This document shows positions 1 to 5,399 of a stretch of DNA of 7,055 bases, in pieces. A program made the translations under genes and the position numbers. This DNA comes from an uncultured delta proteobacterium. GTDB taxonomy: Bacteria; UBA10199; GCA-002796325; 1-14-0-20-49-13. Positions within the stretch are counted from its first letter, which is position 1. The number at the start of each line of letters is the position of its first letter. The notes under the pieces are model-generated. The model searched no databases. It was given only the letters and a program-made list of their open reading frames with translations, and had not been told where the DNA came from. Where the stretch lies: positions 1 to 7,055 of the forward strand of contig CAIPVD010000030.1 of assembly GCA_903868375.1 (NCBI GenBank), given 5' to 3'.

Positions 1-1
1 A

Positions 2-61
2 GGCTATTTACGCATAATGGCGGCACTTCAGCAAGAGAACGCACTCCCTTTGGAGTTTTAA
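2..61 (+). CDS. 3' end of an unidentified protein upstream of rho (partial)
   Basis: An open frame enters from the left edge and ends at TAA (59-61), giving the C-terminal 19 residues GYLRIMAALQQENALPLEF. Codon choice looks like that of the neighbouring genes and the composition is that of an ordinary soluble protein tail. It lies on the same strand as rho, 118 bases before the rho start. Too little is visible to name a family. dephospho-CoA kinase or fructose-bisphosphatase genes often precede rho in bacteria, but this tail shows no diagnostic motif of either. It could also be a chance open frame, so confidence is modest. Confidence 0.4.
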   Translation, partial: GYLRIMAALQQENALPLEF

Positions 62-124
62 ATAACAACCTATAAGAAATAATTTTCAGTGAAGACTTTA
101 GCAAATGATCATGACAATTCGTAA

Positions 125-140
125 GTATCTATTTTGATAC
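125..140 (+). repeat. Small inverted repeat in the rho leader
   Basis: GTATC (125-129) and GATAC (136-140) are perfect inverted arms around a 6-base loop in the AT-rich stretch between the upstream gene and rho. Five base pairs would make only a weak hairpin. It may be an operator half-pair, a leader structure or chance. In some bacteria rho is regulated through its leader by Rho itself, but nothing here proves that for this gene. Confidence 0.2.
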
Positions 141-163
141 CAATCTATATGTCTAACCAAAAA

Positions 164-169
164 AAGGAG
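164..169 (+). promoter_or_regulatory. Ribosome binding site of rho
   Basis: AAGGAG, at the end of an A-rich run, sits 10 bases before the ATG at 180. It supports that start over later in-frame codons. I found no convincing -35/-10 pair in 62-163, so rho may be transcribed from further upstream with the preceding gene. Confidence 0.75.
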
Positions 170-179
170 ATAGTGTAGT

Positions 180-1427
180 ATGCATTTAAATGAACTGAAG
201 GCCAAGAAGGTCGGCGAACTGGTCGCCATGGCGGAAGAAGCCAAAATTGAAGATGCCGCAAATCTTCGCAAACAAGAACTGATATTCGCGTTGCTCCAGT
301 CGCACGCAGCGGCGAACGGCGCGATCTACGGCGAAGGCGTGCTGGAAATATTGCCGGACGGTTTCGGCTTCCTGCGCTCGCCGGATTACAGCTACCTGCC
401 AGGCCCAGACGATATATATGTTTCGCCATCGCAGATAAGGCGCTTCGGCCTTCGCACTGGCGATACCGTGGCCGGCCAGATAAGGCCGCCAAAGGATCAG
501 GAAAGATATTTCGCGTTACTCAAAGTTGAAAGCATCAACTTCGAGCCGCCAGAAAATGTCAAAAAGAAAACGCTGTTCGATAACCTAACGCCGCTCTATC
601 CGAACTCCAAGATAAACCTGGAATTCGATACCAAGAACTATTCAACCCGCGTGATGGATCTCTTAACCCCAATTGGTAAGGGCCAGCGCGGACTCATCGT
701 TTCGCCGCCAAGGGCTGGTAAAACGGTGCTCTTGCAGAACATCGCCAACGCGATAACTGCGAACCATCCGGAAGTAGTGTTGATCGTTCTCTTAATAGAT
801 GAACGCCCGGAAGAAGTTACAGATATGCAGCGCTCGGTTAAGGGCGAGGTCGTTTCTTCAACGTTCGACGAACCGGCAACGCGTCACGTTCAGGTTGCAG
901 AAATGGTCATCGAAAAAGCGAAGCGTCTTGTTGAACATAAGAGAGATGTCGTTATTTTGCTCGATTCCATCACACGTTTGGCCCGTGCTTATAACTCGGT
1001 CGTTCCGCCATCTGGAAAAATACTCTCCGGCGGTGTCGATTCAAATGCCCTGCACAAACCAAAACGCTTCTTCGGTGCCGCACGTAACATTGAAGAGGGC
1101 GGAAGCTTAACGATCATGGGAACCGCGCTTATCGATACCGGCAGCCGCATGGACGAAGTTATCTTCGAAGAATTCAAAGGCACCGGCAACATGGAAATTC
1201 ACTTAGATCGCAAGTTAATGGAAAAGCGTATTTTCCCATGCCTCGATATCAACAAGAGCGGCACGAGAAAAGAAGAGCTGCTCATAGACGAAGCGGTCTT
1301 GAACCGTGTTTGGATACTTCGCAAGCTGCTTCAGCCGCTTAACGTTATAGATGCCATGGAATTCATAATGGATAAGATCCGACCGACCAAGAAGAACAAA
1401 GACTTCCTTGAAAGCATGAACAAATAA
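180..1427 (+). CDS. rho: Transcription termination factor Rho
   Basis: Rho is a hexameric RNA-dependent ATPase/helicase in the cytoplasm that loads on unstructured nascent RNA and dissociates RNA polymerase. The 415-residue product is close to the 419 residues of E. coli Rho and largely shares its numbering. An N-terminal helical Rho_N domain (about 1-45) is followed by a cold-shock-like RNA-binding domain with the RNP1 motif DGFGFLR at 60-66. The RecA-like motor follows, with Walker A SPPRAGKT at 175-182 (Lys181), Walker B DVVILLDSITR at 256-266 (Asp262), the Q-loop segment LSGGVDSNALHKPKRFFGAA, and the R-loop segment FKGTGNMEIHLDRK. There is no large N-terminal insertion as in actinobacterial or Bacteroidetes Rho. 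The ATG has a good ribosome binding site. The gene ends 13 bases from a convergent gene, with no obvious intrinsic terminator hairpin. It appears intact and identification is secure. Confidence 0.98.
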   Translation: MHLNELKAKKVGELVAMAEEAKIEDAANLRKQELIFALLQSHAAANGAIYGEGVLEILPDGFGFLRSPDYSYLPGPDDIYVSPSQIRRFGLRTGDTVAGQIRPPKDQERYFALLKVESINFEPPENVKKKTLFDNLTPLYPNSKINLEFDTKNYSTRVMDLLTPIGKGQRGLIVSPPRAGKTVLLQNIANAITANHPEVVLIVLLIDERPEEVTDMQRSVKGEVVSSTFDEPATRHVQVAEMVIEKAKRLVEHKRDVVILLDSITRLARAYNSVVPPSGKILSGGVDSNALHKPKRFFGAARNIEEGGSLTIMGTALIDTGSRMDEVIFEEFKGTGNMEIHLDRKLMEKRIFPCLDINKSGTRKEELLIDEAVLNRVWILRKLLQPLNVIDAMEFIMDKIRPTKKNKDFLESMNK

Positions 1428-1440
1428 AACCGTTCCTAGG

Positions 1441-2220
1441 TTACTGGGTTGCTGTGTTCCTGGGCAAGACTACGATCGCGTTCGCAACTGAATTGAATCC
1501 CGGGCGACGAAGCTCGAACTTTCCGATCTTAGTGTAGAGCTGTGTGGAACTGCCTCCGTCCAAGTTTAAGGCGTTGATGCATCCTGTGCTTCTTAGACGT
1601 TTGGCGAGGTCCGCCATGGAAAGCGAATAGTTTTCAGTAACAACTATTACGATCTTGCCATCTTTTGTGATCCCAAGCGCGGTTCTATCCGACGACGACG
1701 GCTTAAGCCCTTCCGGTATCGTGCCGTCGGTCAAGAGCCGCGGCCCTGCTTCTATCGCCATCTCAATATCGCCCGTTAGCTTATAATCGTTTTTCGCTAT
1801 TACCGATGCCTTTTTATTTCTGACCTGGAACACATGCCACCAGCTTGTTTGCTTCATCGGATTTATTTCTCTGCCGTTCTGCGCGATGAGGCCAAGCGAT
1901 GCATATTCGGGAGTAAAGAATCCGCCGTTTATGGCGAGAAGAGCCTTAGATCTTTCTGCGTACGTCTGCGCATCCGAACTTTGGCTCCCGATGCTTTTTG
2001 CGGTTACGACCTGCAATTTGAACTTAAGCGGGTCGATATGGAAAATGTGGATCATTGCGGCCGGCGACGATCTTGCCGAATCGCGGTTCTTTACGGTTAT
2101 CTTTTGATACTCGATCCCGTCGATGAGCTTCTGCGAATGGTTGCCGCTTTCCGCAGCTGCATTAGAACAGAGCGCTATCGATATGATGGCTAGTAGGAAC
2201 GCGCCGTATGGCCAACGCAT
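1441..2220 (-). CDS. Secreted phosphodiester glycosidase family protein (NAGPA/DUF2233)
   Basis: The 259-residue product carries the NAGPA domain, named after the mammalian enzyme that removes GlcNAc from phosphodiester-linked mannose; bacterial members are thought to cleave sugar-phosphodiester bonds in the envelope. Family signatures are visible: AINGGFF at 96-102, GPRLL at 159-163, DRTALGIT at 178-185 and the hallmark NLDGGSS at 219-225. Residues 1-23 form a Sec signal peptide (Arg2, hydrophobic 7-19, AAA cleavage motif before Glu24), predicting a periplasmic or exported location. No lipobox or C-terminal anchor is seen. The ATG lies 4 bases after the adaptor gene's stop and uses a ribosome binding site inside it, so the two are surely cotranscribed and probably translationally coupled. 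The substrate cannot be deduced. The family call is firm. Confidence 0.9.
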   Translation of the reverse strand: MRWPYGAFLLAIISIALCSNAAAESGNHSQKLIDGIEYQKITVKNRDSARSSPAAMIHIFHIDPLKFKLQVVTAKSIGSQSSDAQTYAERSKALLAINGGFFTPEYASLGLIAQNGREINPMKQTSWWHVFQVRNKKASVIAKNDYKLTGDIEMAIEAGPRLLTDGTIPEGLKPSSSDRTALGITKDGKIVIVVTENYSLSMADLAKRLRSTGCINALNLDGGSSTQLYTKIGKFELRRPGFNSVANAIVVLPRNTATQ

Positions 2221-2224
2221 TATC

Positions 2225-3313
2225 TCATCTCCTCCACATTTCCACGGTTACGCCGTCCTGAAGAGCGCCAGCACCTTTTACAACGACCAGGTCGTTCTCG
2301 GCCAGGCCGTTCGATACTTCGGCGATGTCATCGTAAATGTTTCGAACTCCTACTTTAGTTTCATGGGCAATGCCGCCGCTTACTGTAAAAACAAACCTAT
2401 CTCTATCTCGTGTTATGATGGAAGATTTTGGAACGACGAACACCTTGTGAATGTTCGTGCTAGTGAACGTGGCGGTTCCCTGCATGCCGATCTTTAAGAC
2501 GCCGTCGGAGTTGGGAATCGAAGCCCACACGTCGAACGTCTTGCTTGGAAGCCGGATATCCGGGCTTATGTATGTGACCGTTGCCGTGTAGTCGTTGTCG
2601 CCGATATCGTCGAACTTAACGTTTATTAGGCTTCCAAGTTTAATTCCGCCCGATTCGTCCGCAGTCAGAGGGAAAGAAACAAGTATGGGGTCGGTATTAA
2701 CGATAGTAAAAAGCGGTGTGTTCTCTGCGACCGTTTGACTTGGGCTTACGCTCTTTTCAATTATCACGCCGTTTATAGGGCTTGTGATTTGGATATGCGC
2801 TTGATTATATTCCGCTATGGCGATGTCGGCATTTATCCTGGAAAGCGTGGCATTGTTATTATTCGTTTCTATTTCCGCGCCGTCGTATTGCGTCTTATCT
2901 ATCTTTCCATCTGTCAAAAGCTGGTCGCGGTTCTTCATTATATATGAGTTCTTCTCTAGGAGGTTTTCGGCCTCTTTCTTTGCGGCGCGCAGCTGGTTCA
3001 ATTTTAAGTTGATCTCTTCCTCCGAAAGGCGGGCGATGACCGCCCCTTGTTTCACCATATCGCCTTTGACTACATAGATTTCTGCTATCTTCGCCGTATT
3101 GCCAGCTTTAAGTTCGACCTTGTCGCGAGGGATAAGAACGCCCGGTATTATTACGGTGGGCGAGCTTTCCTGGACCTTGACCGGTTCTACCACGACAGAC
3201 GCGGTATCTCCGCCGCTCCTGGCGCAACCGCCGCTATCGCAGGCGGATAGAAGTATGAAGTAAGAGATCGGAAGTAAGAAAAGAATAGAAAGGCTGCGAT
3301 ATCTGCGAAACAT
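2225..3313 (-). CDS. Periplasmic adaptor lipoprotein (RND/HlyD membrane-fusion family)
   Basis: Adaptors of this family bridge an inner-membrane transporter and an outer-membrane channel in tripartite efflux or secretion. The 362-residue protein starts with a lipoprotein signal: Arg3, Arg4 and Arg6, a hydrophobic stretch, then lipobox LSAC with lipidated Cys25. Asp26 at +2 is the E. coli-type inner-membrane retention signal, also found in AcrA. A lipoyl half-motif (about 67-97, with IYVVKGDMVKQG) precedes an alpha-helical hairpin (about 98-171, with four consecutive Asn at 151-154). The second lipoyl half follows (SPINGVIIEKSVSPSQTV, 178-195), then beta-barrel and membrane-proximal domains. 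The rather short hairpin resembles RND adaptors more than HlyD of type I secretion. No pump or outer-membrane channel gene is adjacent: upstream is queE, downstream the glycosidase gene. The ATG at 3313 has no Shine-Dalgarno sequence, but no other start would keep the signal peptide. Confidence 0.92.
   Translation of the reverse strand: MFRRYRSLSILFLLPISYFILLSACDSGGCARSGGDTASVVVEPVKVQESSPTVIIPGVLIPRDKVELKAGNTAKIAEIYVVKGDMVKQGAVIARLSEEEINLKLNQLRAAKKEAENLLEKNSYIMKNRDQLLTDGKIDKTQYDGAEIETNNNNATLSRINADIAIAEYNQAHIQITSPINGVIIEKSVSPSQTVAENTPLFTIVNTDPILVSFPLTADESGGIKLGSLINVKFDDIGDNDYTATVTYISPDIRLPSKTFDVWASIPNSDGVLKIGMQGTATFTSTNIHKVFVVPKSSIITRDRDRFVFTVSGGIAHETKVGVRNIYDDIAEVSNGLAENDLVVVKGAGALQDGVTVEMWRR
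2229..2235 (-). promoter_or_regulatory. Ribosome binding site of the NAGPA gene, inside the adaptor gene
   Basis: On the minus strand GGAGGAG lies 8 bases before the ATG at 2220 and within the last sense codons of the upstream adaptor gene, whose TGA is at 2227-2225. This strong site fixes the start and means ribosomes finishing the adaptor pass directly over the initiation region, favouring coupled expression. Confidence 0.8.
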
Positions 3314-3319
3314 GCGGAT

Positions 3320-3347
3320 ATTATATGTATTTATTTATAATAGTCCA
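3320..3347 (-). promoter_or_regulatory. Candidate promoter immediately before the adaptor gene
   Basis: On the minus strand a perfect -10 hexamer TATAAT (3325-3320) is preceded, after a 16-base spacer, by TGGACT (3347-3342), which matches TTGACA at 4 of 6 positions. Transcription would start about 7 bases after the -10, at or very near the A of the adaptor ATG (3313), giving a leaderless or almost leaderless mRNA. The region is AT-rich and spans the end of queE, so a chance match is possible. Confidence 0.4.
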
Positions 3348-4075
3348 GCTTCTTTGTGTGCCTGCGGCATGACGGAGACGTTCGGCAGCCACGAATTGCA
3401 AAGACGGGCGAACGATTCTACCTGGCTTTTCGAAATGCCATGGCAGAACGTCTTTGTTTCGGAAACTGGCTGAAGCACAACTGGTATGAATTTGTTGGCG
3501 GACGAGATGAGCTTAATGGCCTCTTGGATATCCTTGTTAGAGGTGTCTTCTGTTACGACTATCTTTATATAGAATTCTTTCCCAGATTTAAGCGCGTTGG
3601 CTATAAAAGCAGAGTGCTTTTGCCAGCATGGTTCTCTGCCGGTTGACGACGGGAGTTTGATATCCATACTGATTATGTCGATATGTCTGGATATCGATTC
3701 GAGTTCGCCTGCCAGCACGCCGCTTGTCTCTAAAAGTATCTTTTGCTTGCCATAGATGGTCGGCAGCCATTCTTTCAGAAACGGTGCTTGCTCTAACGGT
3801 TCGCCGCCGGTCACGGAAATAGTCGGATCGGTAAAAAATGCGAGCTGCTTATTAAGTTCATCTGCAGATATCTGATTCGTGTAATTGACGAATTCTCGGG
3901 AGCGGGGCGGCGTTTCGACCCTGAAGTGCGAACCTGTGCCAAGCTTCGTTTCGGTATCGCACCATCGGCAACCAAGTGAGCAGCCGGCAAAGCGAACGAA
4001 CGTGGTCGCTTCGCCTGTGTGAGGGCCTTCGCCTTGAAGCGATGAAAATATTTCTGTTATGTTCGCTAAGACCAT
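3335..4075 (-). CDS. queE: 7-carboxy-7-deazaguanine synthase QueE (radical SAM)
   Basis: QueE converts 6-carboxy-5,6,7,8-tetrahydropterin to 7-carboxy-7-deazaguanine, using S-adenosylmethionine and a [4Fe-4S] cluster, on the route to preQ0, preQ1 and queuosine in tRNA. From the ATG at 4075 the protein has 246 residues. The N-terminal family signature FSSLQGEGPHTGEATTFVRF is at 10-29. The cluster motif CSLGCRWC supplies Cys32, Cys36 and Cys39 in the CxxxCxxC spacing, followed by Asp40-Thr41. The SAM-binding motif TGGEPL is at 89-94. Length is within the usual QueE range. The ATG overlaps the upstream gene's TAA as TAATG and has GGTGGG 7 bases before it. An in-frame GTG at 4087 would add four residues (MGKI) but overlap the upstream gene by 13 bases, so I prefer the ATG. 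queC, queD and queF are not in the window. Confidence 0.95.
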   Translation of the reverse strand: MVLANITEIFSSLQGEGPHTGEATTFVRFAGCSLGCRWCDTETKLGTGSHFRVETPPRSREFVNYTNQISADELNKQLAFFTDPTISVTGGEPLEQAPFLKEWLPTIYGKQKILLETSGVLAGELESISRHIDIISMDIKLPSSTGREPCWQKHSAFIANALKSGKEFYIKIVVTEDTSNKDIQEAIKLISSANKFIPVVLQPVSETKTFCHGISKSQVESFARLCNSWLPNVSVMPQAHKEAGLL

Positions 4076-4632
4076 TATTTTACCCACCGAACCTTTGCGC
4101 GCGCTATTTTTATTCCTTCAATTTCTTCTTTATAACTCTTTAAGACCTCTTCGGCAAACGTTTTAGGTTCGATCCCGTAATCTTTCAGCCCCTTCGTCTT
4201 AACAGGTGTGCCGTCGCTTCTTATATTTACGCCAACATGCAGAAGCATCGAGACGGGCGATGCCGTGGCGATGGAAACGTTCAACTTTGAATCGATATCG
4301 AAAAGGTCGTTCCCTTTGCGCGTTATAGAAAGGCATGGCTGATGTTGGCGAATGGTGTCGGCAATTATGGAAACGAGAAGCCTTTGGTGAAGGACCATTT
4401 CGTCTAAACTTGTATCGAAACGTTCGGCGATGAAATGGAGCATCTCACGGCTAAATATCTTGCACTTATCTTTCTTGTCCGCGAGATCTACCATGTGTTC
4501 CAGCGAAATGTTGCATCCTCCAATAAACGCCACACAAGCGTTTCCCGTTATGCCGGCCGTGTCGAATATCCAATGCGACGCAAGCTGGCTGCCATCGTAG
4601 TCGGATTTTTTGTTTAATAATAATGTTTGCAT
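4075..4632 (-). CDS. DUF366 family protein, coupled to queE
   Basis: The 185-residue product matches my memory of the conserved pattern of DUF366, an uncharacterised family of archaea and some bacteria. Visible elements are YDGSQL (12-17), SHW (19-21), EHMVDLAD (45-52), FSREMLHF (60-67), HQRLLVSI (82-89), RKGNDLF (105-111), SIATASPVS (120-128), HVGVNI (132-137), GTPV (141-144) and the terminal ARAKVRWV. It has no signal peptide or membrane segment, so it should be cytoplasmic. Its length appears complete. Its stop overlaps the queE start by one base, implying linked translation and possibly a role near 7-deazaguanine synthesis, which is inference. The 105-137 segment resembles the substrate-binding motifs of biotin/lipoate protein ligases. 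The ATG at 4632 lacks a Shine-Dalgarno sequence at normal distance, yet starting later would lose conserved N-terminal residues. Confidence 0.85.
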   Translation of the reverse strand: MQTLLLNKKSDYDGSQLASHWIFDTAGITGNACVAFIGGCNISLEHMVDLADKKDKCKIFSREMLHFIAERFDTSLDEMVLHQRLLVSIIADTIRQHQPCLSITRKGNDLFDIDSKLNVSIATASPVSMLLHVGVNIRSDGTPVKTKGLKDYGIEPKTFAEEVLKSYKEEIEGIKIARAKVRWVK

Positions 4633-4641
4633 TGCGGGTCG

Positions 4642-4670
4642 GGCTTAACTCCGATGGAAGGTGTTGTCAA
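4642..4670 (-). promoter_or_regulatory. Weak candidate promoter before the DUF366-queE pair
   Basis: In the 44-base gap between the DPBB and DUF366 genes, the minus strand carries a perfect -35 hexamer TTGACA (4670-4665). Seventeen bases further on is TAAGCC (4647-4642), a poor -10. Initiation would fall about 3 bases before the DUF366 ATG. The -10 is too weak for more than a tentative call. Confidence 0.2.
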
Positions 4671-4676
4671 GCTGAT

Positions 4677-5324
4677 CTATTTCTTTGCAATTCCATTCAA
4701 GAGATCGTAGGCGCTTTTGAATTGGGCGAGCGCGCCTGCGCACTCGAAACCTTCTTCACCGCACTTTTCAAGGAATACCTTTGGAACTGCATATATTTTT
4801 ATTTCTATTGGAACTGCGAGGCCATCCCTCAATTCACCGCTAAGTTCCATCATTCCTTTTTTCGATACGTCGAAATCCCTGGCCTCTGCACCTTTTTGAA
4901 TGTGCTTCTTCTTCAAATACGGGCCTCTGTCGGTTACCGCTGCAGTTATTTTTTTGGATGACTCTTTCAAGTTTATAACTTCAAGAACGCTTCCTATCGG
5001 CAGTTCTTTGTTTGCGAGGTATGTTTTATTATATGCGTCGAACTTAATGCATTTTTTATGCTGGCACCATGCCATCGGTTTGCCCTGGTCCACGTAGAAC
5101 GAGGTTGCATGATTGCCTTCGTAGAGAACGCCGCCCTTGATATAAACGTAATCTTTGTCTTCGCTGACAGCTTTCAGATCGATCTTTGGAGAAGGTTTTC
5201 TTAAATGCGGGTCCTTTTCCGGTTTTCTTGTATGCAAAGTCCTTGAATCGACCTTTTCTGGGTCTGTGCGGTGTAGCCACGGTGGGAACGAAGGTGATAC
5301 TTTTCCAGCTGCTTTGCCTGCCAT
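4677..5324 (-). CDS. RlpA-like double-psi beta-barrel protein without signal peptide
   Basis: The middle of this 215-residue protein (about 72-180) matches the RlpA/DPBB fold: ATSFYVDQGKPMAW (73-86), CIKFDAYNKTYLANKELPIG (92-111), EVINL (115-119), VTDRGPY (130-136) and FDVSKKGMMEL (151-161). RlpA proteins are exported and bind or cleave peptidoglycan glycan strands. The Asp of the DRGP motif is kept (Asp132), but the glutamate usual in the GExFD motif is replaced by Ile93, so lytic transglycosylase activity is doubtful. The N-terminus is polar, Pro/Lys-rich and lacks a signal peptide or lipobox. An in-frame TAA four codons upstream rules out a missing extension. Four cysteines (87, 92, 188, 195) form two close pairs, outside the usual family pattern as I know it. 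Function is unknown: a cell-wall binder exported by another route, or a repurposed cytoplasmic DPBB. It follows the helical-repeat gene by 75 bases. Confidence 0.8.
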   Translation of the reverse strand: MAGKAAGKVSPSFPPWLHRTDPEKVDSRTLHTRKPEKDPHLRKPSPKIDLKAVSEDKDYVYIKGGVLYEGNHATSFYVDQGKPMAWCQHKKCIKFDAYNKTYLANKELPIGSVLEVINLKESSKKITAAVTDRGPYLKKKHIQKGAEARDFDVSKKGMMELSGELRDGLAVPIEIKIYAVPKVFLEKCGEEGFECAGALAQFKSAYDLLNGIAKK

Positions 5325-5332
5325 AGTTTTAT

Positions 5333-5338
5333 CTCCTT
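5333..5338 (-). promoter_or_regulatory. Ribosome binding site of the DPBB gene
   Basis: On the minus strand AAGGAG stands 8 bases before the ATG at 5324. It is the best-placed Shine-Dalgarno sequence in the minus-strand block and confirms the signal-less N-terminus. The 75-base gap 5325-5399 shows no clear intrinsic terminator. A -10-like GATAAT (5350-5345) lacks a credible -35. Confidence 0.75.
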
Positions 5339-5399
5339 ACCTATATTATCGGCAGGAGCGTGACCCAAAGTTGCTAGCCTGGATATGTTATTGAAATTA

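Noticed and set aside
145..492. Minus-strand open frame of 115 codons opposite the start of rho
   Set aside because: It lies opposite the certain rho coding sequence, has an Arg/Ser/Pro-rich composition typical of a reverse-strand shadow, and shows no recognisable domain.
799..1110. Plus-strand open frame of 103 codons inside rho
   Set aside because: It is a second frame through the Rho motor domain, where the rho frame carries all conserved motifs. It has no ribosome binding site or domain.
1432..1464. Near-direct repeat GTTCCTAGG / GTTCCTGGG at the convergent junction
   Set aside because: Only 9 bases with one mismatch, and the second copy encodes the end of the NAGPA protein. Chance is the simplest explanation.
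1834..2497. Plus-strand open frames of 119 and 124 codons opposite the NAGPA and adaptor genes
   Set aside because: They run antisense to genes with clear signal peptides and family motifs. Their sequences read as shadow frames without any family pattern.
4076..4087. GTG at 4087 as the queE start
   Set aside because: It would add only four residues outside the conserved signature. The ATG at 4075 forms a TAATG overlap with GGTGGG at a suitable distance. The GTG cannot be fully excluded, since AAAGG lies 4 bases before it.
5281..5324. N-terminus of the DPBB protein (MAGKAAGKVS) as a PAAR-like or secretion-tag sequence
   Set aside because: The likeness to PAAR protein starts is confined to a few residues. 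No PAAR repeat follows and no secretion gene is visible in the window.
5325..5399. Intrinsic terminator between the helical-repeat and DPBB genes
   Set aside because: Only a 4-base CAGG/CCTG pairing with a long loop and no U tract could be found, which is not enough to call.
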